From contig NZ_JAFFQA010000051.1 of the NCBI RefSeq assembly GCF_016919065.1, positions 1 to 32,065 of the forward strand: 32,065 nt of DNA, read 5' to 3'. Source of the DNA: Desulfobulbus rhabdoformis. Lineage in GTDB: Bacteria > Desulfobacterota > Desulfobulbia > Desulfobulbales > Desulfobulbaceae. Under the pieces are notes generated by a model. The model did not search any database, was not told where the DNA came from, and worked only from the letters and a program-made list of their open reading frames with translations. A program made the position numbers and the translations under genes. Below are positions 8,901-15,791 of the stretch, in pieces (the stretch's first letter is position 1; each line of letters starts with the position of its first letter).

Positions 8901-11755
8901 CAGGAGCATGCTGATCCGCTCGAGGGGTTCCATTCGAGCAAACCATGATGGGAGATCAGCAAGCGCCAGAGTGTGCGCACAATCGCATTCAGGCTGAAAA
9001 ACGCCTCAAAGGGGAGGCAGATAAGAGTGAAAAGACCTTGCATCAGGCCCAGGCCGGTCGAACGTGCCGCGGCATCGAGGTGCTGTCGCAGGGAAACGTC
9101 CGCGGGCTTGAGCATCACATGCCAGGTTGATGCGATCAACGAGGGGATCAGGATAATGCCCACCACCGTCACGGTCCAGAACCAGGCTACAGGCAACACC
9201 GTCCACCCCAGCAGCAACAGGAGGGTCAGGGCCGCAGGGACAAGACTGCGCCGCAGATTATCGCCGATTTTCCAGCGGGACAGCATGGAGAGAGGGTTTC
9301 TACGCATTTTCCCGGAAAGGCTGGGAACGACAGGTGTCACCCACTGCGCAACCTGCCAATCGCCTCGAATCCACCGGTGCCGCCGACTGACATCCTCGCT
9401 GTAACGCGACGGGTACTCCTCGTAGAGTTGGACATCGCTCAAAAGGCCGGACCGGGCATAACACCCCTCAAGGAGATCGTGGCTGAGGATGCGGTTATCG
9501 GGAAATCGCCCATCCAGCGCTCGTTCAAAGACATCGACCTCATAAATACCCTTGCCGATGAACGAACCTTCCCCGAACAGGTCCTGATACACATCGGAAA
9601 CAGCGCGTGTATAAGGATCTATACCGGAGTCACTGCCGCACAGGCGTGCATACAAGGAGCGGTTGGAGCCGGACATACTTACCGCCACCCGGGGTTGGAG
9701 GATGCCGTAGCCGGAAACGACCCGCTGTTTGTCAGGATCATAACAGGCTCGATTGAGGGGGTGCGCCAAGGCACCAATAAACTGCTGGGCCGAATCGCGA
9801 GCCAGTTGCGTGTCCGTGTCCAGGGTAATGACGTATTTAACCGTGGAAAGAACGTCTATTACACCGACAATGAGCGAAAAGCGTCCTGTTGTGTCGACAT
9901 TGGGCCCGGCGCGCAGCAACCAGTTCAGGTCGGCAAGCTTGCCGCGTTTGCGTTCATACCCCATCCAAATCCGTTCTTGCGCATTCCAGCGGCGGGGGCG
10001 ATGAAAGAGAAAAAAGGTATCCTCATTCGGATTAGGGTACTTGGTGTTCAATCTTTCGATGCCGTGTCGAGCCATTCGCAAGAGTGGTTCGTCTTCCGGC
10101 AGGGTTTCCTCAAGGGCGTCACGAAAATCAGTCAACAGGCCATAATGAAGATGTTGGTCTTGATTGGCCAGGAAACGTACTTCCAGGGCTTCGATCAACG
10201 CCTCGAGACTGTCTTCGCTGGTGAGCATTGTTGGCACCACCACCAGGGTACGCAATTCCTGTGGGATTCCCTGGGAAAAGTCCATGCGAGGGAGCGGACG
10301 GGGCGTAACCAGTAACGTGACCAGCCAGTTTGCCAGGGCAACGGCCAGATGGCTGCCGGCCAGCACGAAAAGCAGGAGAAATAAACCAAGCATCCAACTG
10401 TGCATGCCTAAGTGCTGGACCTTGGCCACCAAGATCCAGGCCAAGAATGCCGTCAGCAGCAGGATGCCGCCGCTATACAGGGGCAAAGGGAAACGGCGGC
10501 CGATTGCAGCCAACGTCTCCGCCGCGGATTGTCGAACTCCAACCTGTTGCTCGAGTTTCATTCTTCCCTTGTCGACCAAATAAAAGCCGACATGGGCTCC
10601 GGGGTCGTTGCCATCATGAAAGGAGACGGTTTCACAGGCGAGACGGATGGCTTGAAGCGCCACCTCGTTTTCCGAGCAGGTACATTTTTTGGCAATTGAT
10701 TCCACCTCATGGCGGTAACGATCGCGTGTGGCAAAATCCATTTTGGCGTAGACGTCGCCGGGATCCTGGCGCAGGGTCTGCTCGACGATGCTCATGGTTT
10801 CGACAAAAACACGCCAATCCATTGCTCCCAAAAATCGAAGACTATTGATGGTATTGCTTATGGAAACCCGATCAGCGGCCTGTTGTTGGTTTTCCGCCCG
10901 CACCAGTTGCTCAATTGTCTGGCCGGACTCGGACAGGCGCTGTTCAATCCAGGTGAGCGGCAGGGCCAGATCCAGGCTTTGCCCCTGGAGGCGGCGCGCA
11001 CATTCGGCAACAAAGGCACTGACCAGGTTAGGCTTTGACCGCGCCATATCCGCGATGACCAGAATCAGGCTTTTGGGATCCTTCTCCGCGACCTCGATCA
11101 TCTGGTCGGCCCAGGTGTTGGCAAGGTTGCGATGGATTCTGTCGGTGGCCACCCGGGCGGCAACCCGCCGAAGATTTTCGACCAATGCCAAACGAAGCAT
11201 GATGGGAATTGCCCAGAGTTCGCCAAAGGTGAGGATGGTGACGGTCTGATAGGCCCTCACGAAACTGCAGAGACTTTCCGGATCGACCAATCCATCACCG
11301 TGGGCAATCGTTTCCAGGGCAATGTCGTAGACACGAGGGAGTCCGGCGGATTGACCATTTTGCAGGCGCGGCAGTTCGCGGCTATACCCTGTGGGCAGGT
11401 GCCGTTTCGCCGTTTGCATCTGTTCCTCGATCAGATAGAAGTTATCGAGCAGCCATTCCCCTGCTGGAGCTATTCGCCGGTTTGCTTTCACCGCCTCCGT
11501 CAGAAGGACGCGCACTCCCAGCAAAACACCTTCGTTTTCAGCCAACCGCTTGAGAAGGCGATCCTGAGGACGACCGTGCTGCAAGGTGTGGGACATTGCC
11601 AATGCCTTGCCATGATGCTCCATCTGCTCGGCGCTGAACAATCCTGATCGCAAGGGGGGCTCGTCGGTGGCATAGGACGTCTGCGGCGATTTTTTACCGA
11701 GGTGTGCTCGCAATGAACGCATAAGATGACGAATAGCCGTAATGCGGATGTTCAT
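2966..11755 (-). CDS. ndvB: Cyclic beta-1,2-glucan synthase (GT84-glycoamylase-GH94 giant)
   Basis: This inner-membrane enzyme polymerises UDP-glucose into beta-1,2-glucan, cyclises it and trims chain length by phosphorolysis; the product is a periplasmic glucan. The 2929-residue protein is close to the usual length of about 2800-2900. Order (approximate): N-terminal region 1-420; membrane segments near 424-481; GT84 glycosyltransferase with the DTDTQL motif at 646-651 and a later RHRWIRGDWQ motif; a second membrane cluster near 800-950; a glycoamylase-like domain (WSGSMFEYLMP, FMAHHQGMSLLS); two GH94-type beta-sandwich modules; and a C-terminal GH94 phosphorylase domain with GSGDWNDGMDL. The start at ATG 11755 has AAGGAG 8 bases upstream. 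The longer frame to 11797 would need a TTG start without a ribosome-binding site. No stop or frameshift was seen. It is followed within 50 bp by the small lipoprotein gene and then the glucan phosphorylase gene. Confidence 0.95.
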   Translation of the reverse strand: MNIRITAIRHLMRSLRAHLGKKSPQTSYATDEPPLRSGLFSAEQMEHHGKALAMSHTLQHGRPQDRLLKRLAENEGVLLGVRVLLTEAVKANRRIAPAGEWLLDNFYLIEEQMQTAKRHLPTGYSRELPRLQNGQSAGLPRVYDIALETIAHGDGLVDPESLCSFVRAYQTVTILTFGELWAIPIMLRLALVENLRRVAARVATDRIHRNLANTWADQMIEVAEKDPKSLILVIADMARSKPNLVSAFVAECARRLQGQSLDLALPLTWIEQRLSESGQTIEQLVRAENQQQAADRVSISNTINSLRFLGAMDWRVFVETMSIVEQTLRQDPGDVYAKMDFATRDRYRHEVESIAKKCTCSENEVALQAIRLACETVSFHDGNDPGAHVGFYLVDKGRMKLEQQVGVRQSAAETLAAIGRRFPLPLYSGGILLLTAFLAWILVAKVQHLGMHSWMLGLFLLLFVLAGSHLAVALANWLVTLLVTPRPLPRMDFSQGIPQELRTLVVVPTMLTSEDSLEALIEALEVRFLANQDQHLHYGLLTDFRDALEETLPEDEPLLRMARHGIERLNTKYPNPNEDTFFLFHRPRRWNAQERIWMGYERKRGKLADLNWLLRAGPNVDTTGRFSLIVGVIDVLSTVKYVITLDTDTQLARDSAQQFIGALAHPLNRACYDPDKQRVVSGYGILQPRVAVSMSGSNRSLYARLCGSDSGIDPYTRAVSDVYQDLFGEGSFIGKGIYEVDVFERALDGRFPDNRILSHDLLEGCYARSGLLSDVQLYEEYPSRYSEDVSRRHRWIRGDWQVAQWVTPVVPSLSGKMRRNPLSMLSRWKIGDNLRRSLVPAALTLLLLLGWTVLPVAWFWTVTVVGIILIPSLIASTWHVMLKPADVSLRQHLDAAARSTGLGLMQGLFTLICLPFEAFFSLNAIVRTLWRLLISHHGLLEWNPSSGSACSCPTTLADSCRTMWIAPVLAAAAVMVLAFLRPSSLWSATPILILWLSSPAVAWWTGRPPAPRQARLFPEQTAFLRSMARKTWVFFETLVGPEDHWLPPDNFQEHPIAVVAHRTSPTNMGLSLLANLSACDFGYITPGTLIERTTKALHTMESLERYRGHFYNWYDTQSLTPLLPLYISSVDSGNLAGHLLVLRQGLIGLADEVILGKRFFEGLEDTLNIAVETASSHPPTEARLAVLQQQLAAAIHAQFTDLTVLRLRLVHWAAEAEEVLNGGGNQGVDTESSLAGWIHAFARQCREGLDELSLLAPWLEHTSLLHHGLETLPELARIPTLRQLAALADHILPSFENSRAQREAPDESVWIEPLLVAIKEASRRANERIATLERLAMQVNKMAQMEYGFLFDPSRRLLVIGYNASDHRQDTSYYDLLASEARFASFVAIAQGALPQETWFALGRLLTTSGCGSVLLSWSGSMFEYLMPLLVMPTYENTLLDQTCRGAVASQIDYGRKSGTPWGVSECGYNAIDAQLNYQYRAFGLPGLGLKRGLAEDLVVAPYATALALMVDPHKACRNLERMAEAGFVGRFGFYEAIDYTPSRLPRGAENVVIRSFMAHHQGMSLLSLAYLLLDRPMQKRFEMEPLFQATLLLLQERIPKATTLFKHSTELATSLETSTAVDTPMRVFKSPDTPNPEVQLLSNGRYHVMVTNAGGGYSRWRDLAVTRWREDSTCDNWGSFCYIRDVDSGRFWSTTYQPVLRQANDFETVFSEERAEFRCRHDEMDAYTEVVVSSEDDVEVRRVTLTNRSHQRKTIDVTSYAEVVLSPPASDALHPAFSNLFVQTEINHQQRAILCTRRPRSINEQTPWLFHLMAVHGAEVGDISYETDRLRFIGRGNTVASPQAMSGNADFFTGALSGSEGSVLDPIVAIRYRIMIQPEESVTINLVSGIGETREDALHLVEKHQDRRLADRVFDLAWTHGQVLLRQFNASEVDAQLYRRLASSIIYSNPTLRAEPSILIKNRRGQSGLWGYAISGDLPIVLLQIEDPANIELVRQLVQAHAYWRLKGLAVDLIIWNEDRAGYRQLLHDQIMGLIAASVESNIIDRPGGIFIRPGDQIAEEDRVLIQTVARAIISDKRGSLAEQIKGRNVMETTVPALIPTRTHRSDPLPVAPTPRLDLAFFNGLGGFTPDGREYVITTSTGQLTPAPWVNVLANPQFGTVISESGLAYTWGENAHEFRLTPWANDPVCDSTGEALYLRDEERGHFWSPTPLPCRGATPYATRHGFGYSIFEHTERGINSELTVYVALDAAVKFMVLKVRNESERHRRLSATGYVEWVLGDLRPKSAMHVVTEVDPASGALLARNPYNTEFRNRTAFFAVDDANRTMTGDRTEFLGRNGSLRTPAAMTRTRLSGRVGASLDPCGAIQVSFELAAGQEHEIIFKLGVGQSPEEANNLVHRFRGPIAARTALDLVWQHWKHTLGAVQVETPDQSVNVLVNGWLLYQTLACRLWARSATYQSGGAFGFRDQLQDVMALIHARPDLVREHLLLCAAHQFPEGDVQHWWHPPLDRGVRTHCSDDYLWLPLAVSLYVHTTGDTGVLDEAIHFVQGRPVKAEEDSYYDLPGTSEETASLYEHCVRAIVHGLTFGEHGLPLIGSGDWNDGMDLVGAQGKGESVWLGFFLYEVLERFSPIAQTRGDMTFFERFQEEAKVLRRNIEQHGWDGQWYRRAYFDNGTPLGSSTNPECQIDSIAQSWSVLSGAGDPERSRLAMESLNERLVRRQDRLIQLLDPPFDISELQPGYIKGYVPGVRENGGQYTHAAIWATMAFARLGDSQRAWELFDLINPVHHARSPEESDMYKVEPYVVAADVYAVSPHVGRGGWTWYTGSAAWMYRLLVESLLGLKLEVDVLRFTPCIPLDWREFNMHYRYRETLYHITIIYAETVTGKMEVTVDGLEQIDRAIRLIDDHQEHAVEVRMPAPPVNNVAKIDE

Positions 11756-11869
11756 ACAGGGATCTCCTTGGTCCAACCAGCTTTCCGGCCCACTCAAATA
11801 AAAGACGGCATCAGCGTCGTTTCATTGCATGCTCAGTCCACTATTAGAATTTTTCAATATTAAAAGAAT

Positions 11870-11989
11870 TTATGACGAAAAATGGCGCACATTTAAAATG
11901 TGCATCAAGGCGTTATTAACACTATTGATTAGCGTCTTTTGTCGGAGAGGTTTTATGAGATAATCGACCGCATCCAAGGTGAAACTCAT
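11870..11989 (-). pseudogene. Remnant of a response-regulator receiver domain
   Basis: A 39-residue frame beginning MSFTLDAVDYLIKPLRQK resembles the C-terminal part of a FixJ/NarL-type receiver domain, where (G)AVDYLxKP carries the conserved lysine of the phosphorylation pocket, followed by helix 5 (TLINSVNNAL). The phosphoacceptor half and any output domain are absent, and there is no clear ribosome-binding site, so it reads as a gene relic. It lies downstream of the coiled-coil gene on the same strand. The match is short and from memory, so it could be coincidence. Confidence 0.4.
11887..11903. promoter_or_regulatory. 17-bp perfect palindrome GCACATTT-A-AAATGTGC
   Basis: Two 8-bp arms meet around one central base in the spacer upstream of the glucan synthase gene, about 130-150 bp before its ATG. 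The shape fits a dimeric repressor or activator site. It also falls inside the receiver-domain remnant, so it may simply be leftover coding sequence. No -35/-10 pair is convincing nearby. Confidence 0.3.
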
Positions 11990-12049
11990 ACTTATTGATC
12001 CGTTGCAGGGTATGGGCTGCACAATATTTCCTACCGCGAGTATTACTCT

Positions 12050-12334
12050 TTAGCTCTTGGTAATCGCTTTTTGAATCTCGTCTTGCAGTTCAACCCAGGC
12101 ATTCTCTACCCCCTCTTTAATCTCGTGCCAAACATCCTCATGCGCCTCATCCAGTTGCTTGAGATGCTCCCTGGCAGCTTCAACCTTCAGCTCAAGCTCC
12201 TTAATTCGATTCATATGCAGAACCCTTTCATCGACAGTCAGAGTGATCGGCTCTGCCTTGAATTCAGCAAGTTGTTTCTGGGCAAGGTCGAATTCTGCCT
12301 GAATTTTCTCTTTGTAAGCTGCTTTCGTGCTCAT
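12050..12334 (-). CDS. Small coiled-coil protein, sll1863-like
   Basis: A 94-residue, almost wholly helical, charged protein. Heptad-like stretches cover about residues 5-30 and 38-65, ending in a segment (HEDVWHEIKEGVENAWVEL) typical of the small bacterial coiled-coil proteins related to cyanobacterial sll1863, some of them linked to stress responses. There is no signal peptide or membrane segment, so it should be cytoplasmic. The start MSTKAAYKEK at ATG 12334 has GGGGAG about 5 bases upstream; nine upstream residues in the longer frame look untranslated. It lies at the 3' end of the decayed SPFH/FtsH gene series, same strand, and is the only member without visible damage. A GTTGC-NN-GCAAC palindrome lies about 290 bp upstream. 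Its molecular role is not known to me. Confidence 0.78.
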   Translation of the reverse strand: MSTKAAYKEKIQAEFDLAQKQLAEFKAEPITLTVDERVLHMNRIKELELKVEAAREHLKQLDEAHEDVWHEIKEGVENAWVELQDEIQKAITKS

Positions 12335-12620
12335 ATTTTCTCCCCTGGGTGCATGATTCATGGCGCTTGTCTTAGAATTTTTTTGTGTGGTTCATTTGTC
12401 TTTTTAATGAGATTGCCCCTGCCCTGTCCGGTGTTTCGGCTTTCACTTATTGCGGAGGTGTACCGGTCGGACAACGATTTTGGGATAATCGACTCTTTCT
12501 TAATCAAGATTCGCGCCAGCAGGGCTGACCGTCCAGATATTACAATATTTATTTTTTAATTATATATAGTTAAACATGATAACGGTGCAGTTTTTCACCT
12601 TAAACTGCAGGAGATAAAGT
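12335..12620. other. Spacer between coiled-coil gene and FtsH relic
   Basis: About 286 bp with no supported gene. The minus strand is open for some 60 codons ending at TGA 12359-12361, but has no start codon or recognised family. An AT-rich tract (about 12541-12580) could hold a promoter. Two minus-strand segments resemble sigma-54 promoters but have GG-N9-GC spacing, one base short of the required N10. Confidence 0.3.
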
Positions 12621-12632
12621 GTTGCCCGCAAC
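12621..12632. promoter_or_regulatory. GTTGC-NN-GCAAC palindrome, copy 1
   Basis: GTTGCCCGCAAC is one of three perfect copies of this palindrome in the window. It lies upstream of the coiled-coil gene and just past the truncated end of the FtsH relic. Unlike the other two copies it is not followed at about 117 bp by a good sigma-54 promoter. It may be an activator site whose promoter has decayed. Confidence 0.5.
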
Positions 12633-12634
12633 GA

Positions 12635-12673
12635 AAACGTTGCTCATGATTTATCGAACCAGAAGCAACGTTT
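12635..12673. repeat. 10-bp inverted repeat AAACGTTGCT/AGCAACGTTT
   Basis: Perfect 10-bp arms at 12635-12644 and 12664-12673 are separated by 19 bases, directly beside palindrome copy 1 and beyond the end of recognisable FtsH sequence. The arms again contain GTTGC/GCAAC. It may be an extended regulator site or a scar of the event that truncated FtsH. Confidence 0.35.
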
Positions 12674-12747
12674 CATGGTTTGTTGCCGGGAGGATGGAAA
12701 TCACGCTTCGGTCCGCTGTGATTTGTTTTTTTTGGACAGGTGCTTTG

Positions 12748-13229
12748 CCCGGATTCATGTATGGCAACAATCTCTTTTTCCTGAGCATTCATTACCCGGT
12801 TCTTTTTTTGCAATCCCGCAACCACCCAGCCGATGGCCTCGTCAAAATCCGTCGGTTCCACGGCTTGTTTATCATTTCTGGCAGCCAGCAAGGCAGCTTC
12901 ATTAATGACCTTCCTCCCAGTTTTTGCGCTTTCTCCGGAGTGCTTAAAAATTCAATCACTTCCTCAAGTTCTTCCTTGGCTTCTTCGATGCCGGCCACAT
13001 CCCTAAAACTGACCTTGATCTCACTCTCGGCAAAAATTTTGGCTTTGCTTTTGCCAAAAGACATGGCCCCCATCCCGGGTCCCATCTTTTTGAGGATAAA
13101 GCGCCAGAGGTTGAACGGGCCTTTGGGTGACAGGTCCTCTCCCTTGCTCTGCGGAGCCCCGCGGTTGAGCAAGTTGCGAAACTTGTCGGTCAATGAGTCG
13201 GCCTGCTTATGGTTCAAATCTTGCGGCAT
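12748..13229 (-). pseudogene. ftsH: FtsH-type AAA/M41 protease, gutted by internal deletions
   Basis: Intact FtsH is a membrane-anchored hexameric ATPase-protease of about 640 residues. Here the frame opens with a plausible N-terminus and passes straight from GPFNLWRF to GAMSFGKSKAKIF, so both transmembrane helices and the periplasmic domain are missing. It continues through DVAGIEEAKEELEEVIEFL to KLGGR (12909), where the Walker A region should follow. Instead the sequence jumps, in another frame, to NEAALLAARNDKQAVEP, the end of the AAA module, removing roughly 200 residues. That frame runs to HESG (12748), the first half of the zinc motif HEXXH, then loses homology. It lies 64 bp after the SPFH2 relic on the same strand, as expected for a former SPFH-FtsH operon. 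No functional protease can be made from this locus. Confidence 0.85.
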
Positions 13230-13293
13230 GCTATTTTCCCTTTTTTAACATCTCAATCGCAACGACCTATCCTGCAAGGTGGCTGTTCCTCCC

Positions 13294-14467
13294 TCATTTG
13301 TCCTGGGAGAGCGATTGCACGCCGAGGGTTTCGATCAAACGATTGATGTCGGTGGTTTTGAGATTCATTCCGCCTTCAGAGACCGGCAAGAGGATAATAC
13401 GTTTGTCCTGCATAGCCTCGGCGATACGAAATTTAACAATGGCTTCGCCTCCCGAACCGGCCAGGGCATTATTCATCTCCTGAATACCGTTGGCTTCGGC
13501 AACGCCTTCGGCATGAATGGCCTAGGCCAAAAGTTTTTGCTGTTCCAGGTAGACATCGGCATCAATCTTGGCCTTAAGATATCCGCCGTCAGCATCGGCC
13601 ACCATCTTATTGACCTCTCCTTTGGCTTCTTCCAATTTACGTTTGTATTCCTCTGTTGCGGCATGCTGCGCTGACTTGTTTTTCTCCACCTGCTGATCGG
13701 CAACTTTTTTATCCTCAATAGCCTTGGTATATTCGGCATTGAAGCGATAATCGTTGGTCAACACCTTCTCAATAATGATACCCATGGGCCCTAAAATCTC
13801 CTGCAACGCCTTCCGGACCTTTTCGGACTGGGTCTCCCGAGCGTCCGCCACATAAAAAGCCTCGGTTTTCAATTCGCCAAAAATGTCACGAGGTTTGCTG
13901 CGCGCAACAGTCCGCACGATAGCACCACGTAAACGTTCATCATTTCGAGCCACATACTGGAGAATATAGGGAGCCTTGACCGCATCAATACGATAGGCAA
14001 TGATCACATCGAGACTGATATCGTTGCCATCAATGGGGAATCTTGAATAATTGCTTTTTCTGCCAATCTCTGCGTTATGCTCAAAATTTTATCCTCGGAA
14101 TATCAGGCATATGCCTGCGGTAAAATTTTTCACATGCCTTGACCTTGATTGAAAAATCTAATTATTCAAGACACCCAATAGTTTTAAACAGCAAATCATC
14201 TCTGGTTTTTCGATCTCCTCTTGATTTCGAAAAAGTCATTTCCAGGTTTTGCAGCTTGGTGTCGAAAACATACCAGTCGTTGATAAACGGCAGAAAAAAG
14301 TAGGTGCCACCTGGCGGGTAGATGCGATCTTCAACACCTTTCGGCCCCCAGAAGGCCACCTTGCGGGTCCTGACCCCAACTTCTGTCAGGCCGGTTGTAT
14401 GGGGGGTGCAACCTGTACATGTGGAGACGGCCAGCATCAAGACCAGCAAACAGAGCAATCGTTTCAT
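13294..14467 (-). pseudogene. SPFH/band-7 lipoprotein gene (SPFH2), broken by insertion and TAG
   Basis: SPFH proteins form membrane scaffolds and can regulate FtsH. The N-terminal part (14467-14179) starts MKRLLCLLVLMLAVSTC with a lipobox-like TGC, followed by a band-7 strand region (PPGGTYFFLPFINDWYVFDT). After LLFKTI the gene is interrupted by a 142-bp repeat element. The reading resumes as IDGNDISLDVIIAYRID in another frame and carries on through the long coiled-coil C-terminal half. An in-frame TAG (13522-13524) then interrupts ...EQQKLLA / AIHAEGVAEANGIQE, after which the same frame is open to a TAA at 13294. Without the insertion and the TAG the gene would encode about 340 residues. 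Start: AAGGGAGG lies 6 bases before ATG 14467. The ATG overlaps by 4 bp (ATGA) the ancestral stop codon of the preceding SPFH gene. Confidence 0.88.
14035..14176. mobile_element. 142-bp MITE-like element with terminal inverted repeats
   Basis: The ends read GGGGAATCTTGAATAATT and, on the other strand, GGGTGTCTTGAATAATT, sharing TCTTGAATAATT exactly and continuing with TTTTTC in both. The element is flanked on both sides by AAT (14032-14034 and 14177-14179), which fits a 3-bp target duplication. The host gene reads through cleanly (FKT-IDGND) if the element and one AAT are removed. A perfect 14-bp palindrome CAGGCATATGCCTG lies near the centre (14104-14117), and much of the element can fold as an imperfect hairpin. 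There is no coding capacity, so it would have been moved by a transposase encoded elsewhere. I could not assign it to an IS family and saw no second copy in the window. Confidence 0.82.
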
Positions 14468-15553
14468 GGGGTGCCTCCCTTGTGAAGGTCGAACAGTTGG
14501 AGCGTATTCTCCAGATTCAGGGGATTGACTCCGTACGGGCCATCACTGGGCAGGATGCCCCCTGTACACATCTGCCATCTTAAGAGCGACCATGCGCTCG
14601 GAACCTATCCCTTGCAAGGCTTCGTTTTTCAATCGAACCTTCTCTGCCTCTGCGAGTTTGACCTGCAGGTCTGCGGTCGCTTTGATGCTGCGCGCATAGA
14701 GGTCCTTTTCGGCAATCTTACGAGTGACATAGGCTTTGCCGTTTTCGAATTCAACAGCGGTGATAACCATGCCTTCCTGAATGATTTTTTTTAACCCGGC
14801 CTCTTCCTTGGCTGCCCGTCCCGCCGACTGATTGGTGAAGACCATCTGATCCTGGAGTTTCTTTTCCTCGATGTTTTTCTGAATTTCCGGGCTGTAGATG
14901 AAATAACGAACCAGTACCTGGTCCACCTGGATTCCCTTTTCATTCAACTCACTGTTCAGTTGCATTTTTGCCTCTTCCGCTTTTTGCACACGCAGGGGGC
15001 TGTTGTAAAATTCTTCCGTAGTTAGCTTGCCCAATGTCTCTTTCAAGGCGGGTTCAGCTTTGGGAATGATACCGTTCTCTTCAAAAAGGGATCCGGGGCC
15101 AATGGTTGTGAATACCAGATAGGGGGCTTTGATGTGATAAAGCATGGAAACATCGACATCCACGAAGAAACCATCCGATGTCTGAATGTGTGCGGCCCGG
15201 TCCTTGCGCGCAGCCAAAGCTGCCGTTTCCAGTGAATTGGTCAATTCCAATACCTGGATTCCCTTGGGGAGCCGATACATTTCTTGAAGCCCAAAAGGGA
15301 GAACAAAGCTCAAGCCTGCGTGATACACCTCTTTCTGAACACCACGATTCATTCCTATCCGGATGACTTTGATGCCGAATTCATCCGGCTGTATGTAGAC
15401 AAAGAGCAAATTGTAACAAGCAACGGCCAGGACCAAAACTACAGCGATAAAATTCATTCCGACGACCAGCCCCCGATTCATCACCGGCAGGCGAAAGAAC
15501 TCTTTAAACTTGTTTACAGAAGCAATAAGTGCATCCAGCTGATTGCCGGTCAT
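14464..15553 (-). pseudogene. SPFH/band-7 membrane protein gene (SPFH1), 3' frameshift
   Basis: The frame from ATG 15553 gives 336 residues. It has an N-terminal membrane helix (about 28-54), a band-7 domain (about 50-220) and a long helical region ending KMADVYRG followed by a foreign HPAQ and stop (14543-14545). In another frame the expected tail (ILPSDGPYGVNPLNLEN...) continues at once and ends at TGA 14464-14466, overlapping the ATG of SPFH2 by the classic ATGA. A small indel near 14555 has therefore cut off the last 28 or so residues. The ribosome-binding site (GAGGAGAGG) is good, so a slightly shortened protein may still be made. A sigma-54 promoter (15680-15695) and a regulator palindrome (15792-15803) lie upstream. 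The role would be a membrane scaffold working with FtsH, by analogy with HflK/HflC. Confidence 0.85.
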
Positions 15554-15679
15554 GGTTTCCTCTCCTCAAGAAGGGTATTACCCATCAAACGATTGGTCTT
15601 CCCAAGTGGAATTTCTTTGGGTAAAGATGTCCGATAACGGCCTGTAATCAAAAAACATGAAGTTTGGCAGGGACTATCA

Positions 15680-15695
15680 AGCGATTTTCATGCCG
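15680..15695 (-). promoter_or_regulatory. Predicted sigma-54 promoter of the SPFH/FtsH operon
   Basis: On the minus strand the sequence reads CGGCATGAAAATCGCT, close to the sigma-54 consensus TGGCACG-N4-TTGCT, with the required GG-N10-GC spacing (GG at 15694-15693, GC at 15682-15681). Transcription would start near 15670, about 117 bases before the SPFH1 start codon. The centre of the upstream palindrome is 116.5 bp from the -12 cytosine. Confidence 0.65.
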
Positions 15696-15791
15696 ACAGA
15701 TTGATTGGATTTGGATATTTATTTATTTCGGAAAATCAATGCATTGAGATGGGACAGAGAGAAGATGGCAGAGGTGGGAAGGAAAGATTGC

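Noticed and set aside
9377..10315. 312-codon plus-strand frame opposite the cyclic glucan synthase gene (with others such as 4955-5806)
   Set aside because: They mirror the codon pattern of a long, motif-rich minus-strand gene, have no recognised domains and no ribosome-binding sites.
12452..12599. Sigma-54 promoter for the coiled-coil gene
   Set aside because: Two candidate boxes have GG-N9-GC spacing and a third near 12513-12526 has AG in place of GG; sigma-54 needs GG-N10-GC.
13522..13524. TAG read as pyrrolysine
   Set aside because: The same gene is already broken by an insertion, neighbours are also damaged, and no pyl genes are visible here.
13294..15553. Annotating the SPFH pieces as several small independent genes
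   Set aside because: The pieces join into two ordinary SPFH proteins once the insertion, stop and frameshift are accounted for, and the original ATGA overlap is preserved.
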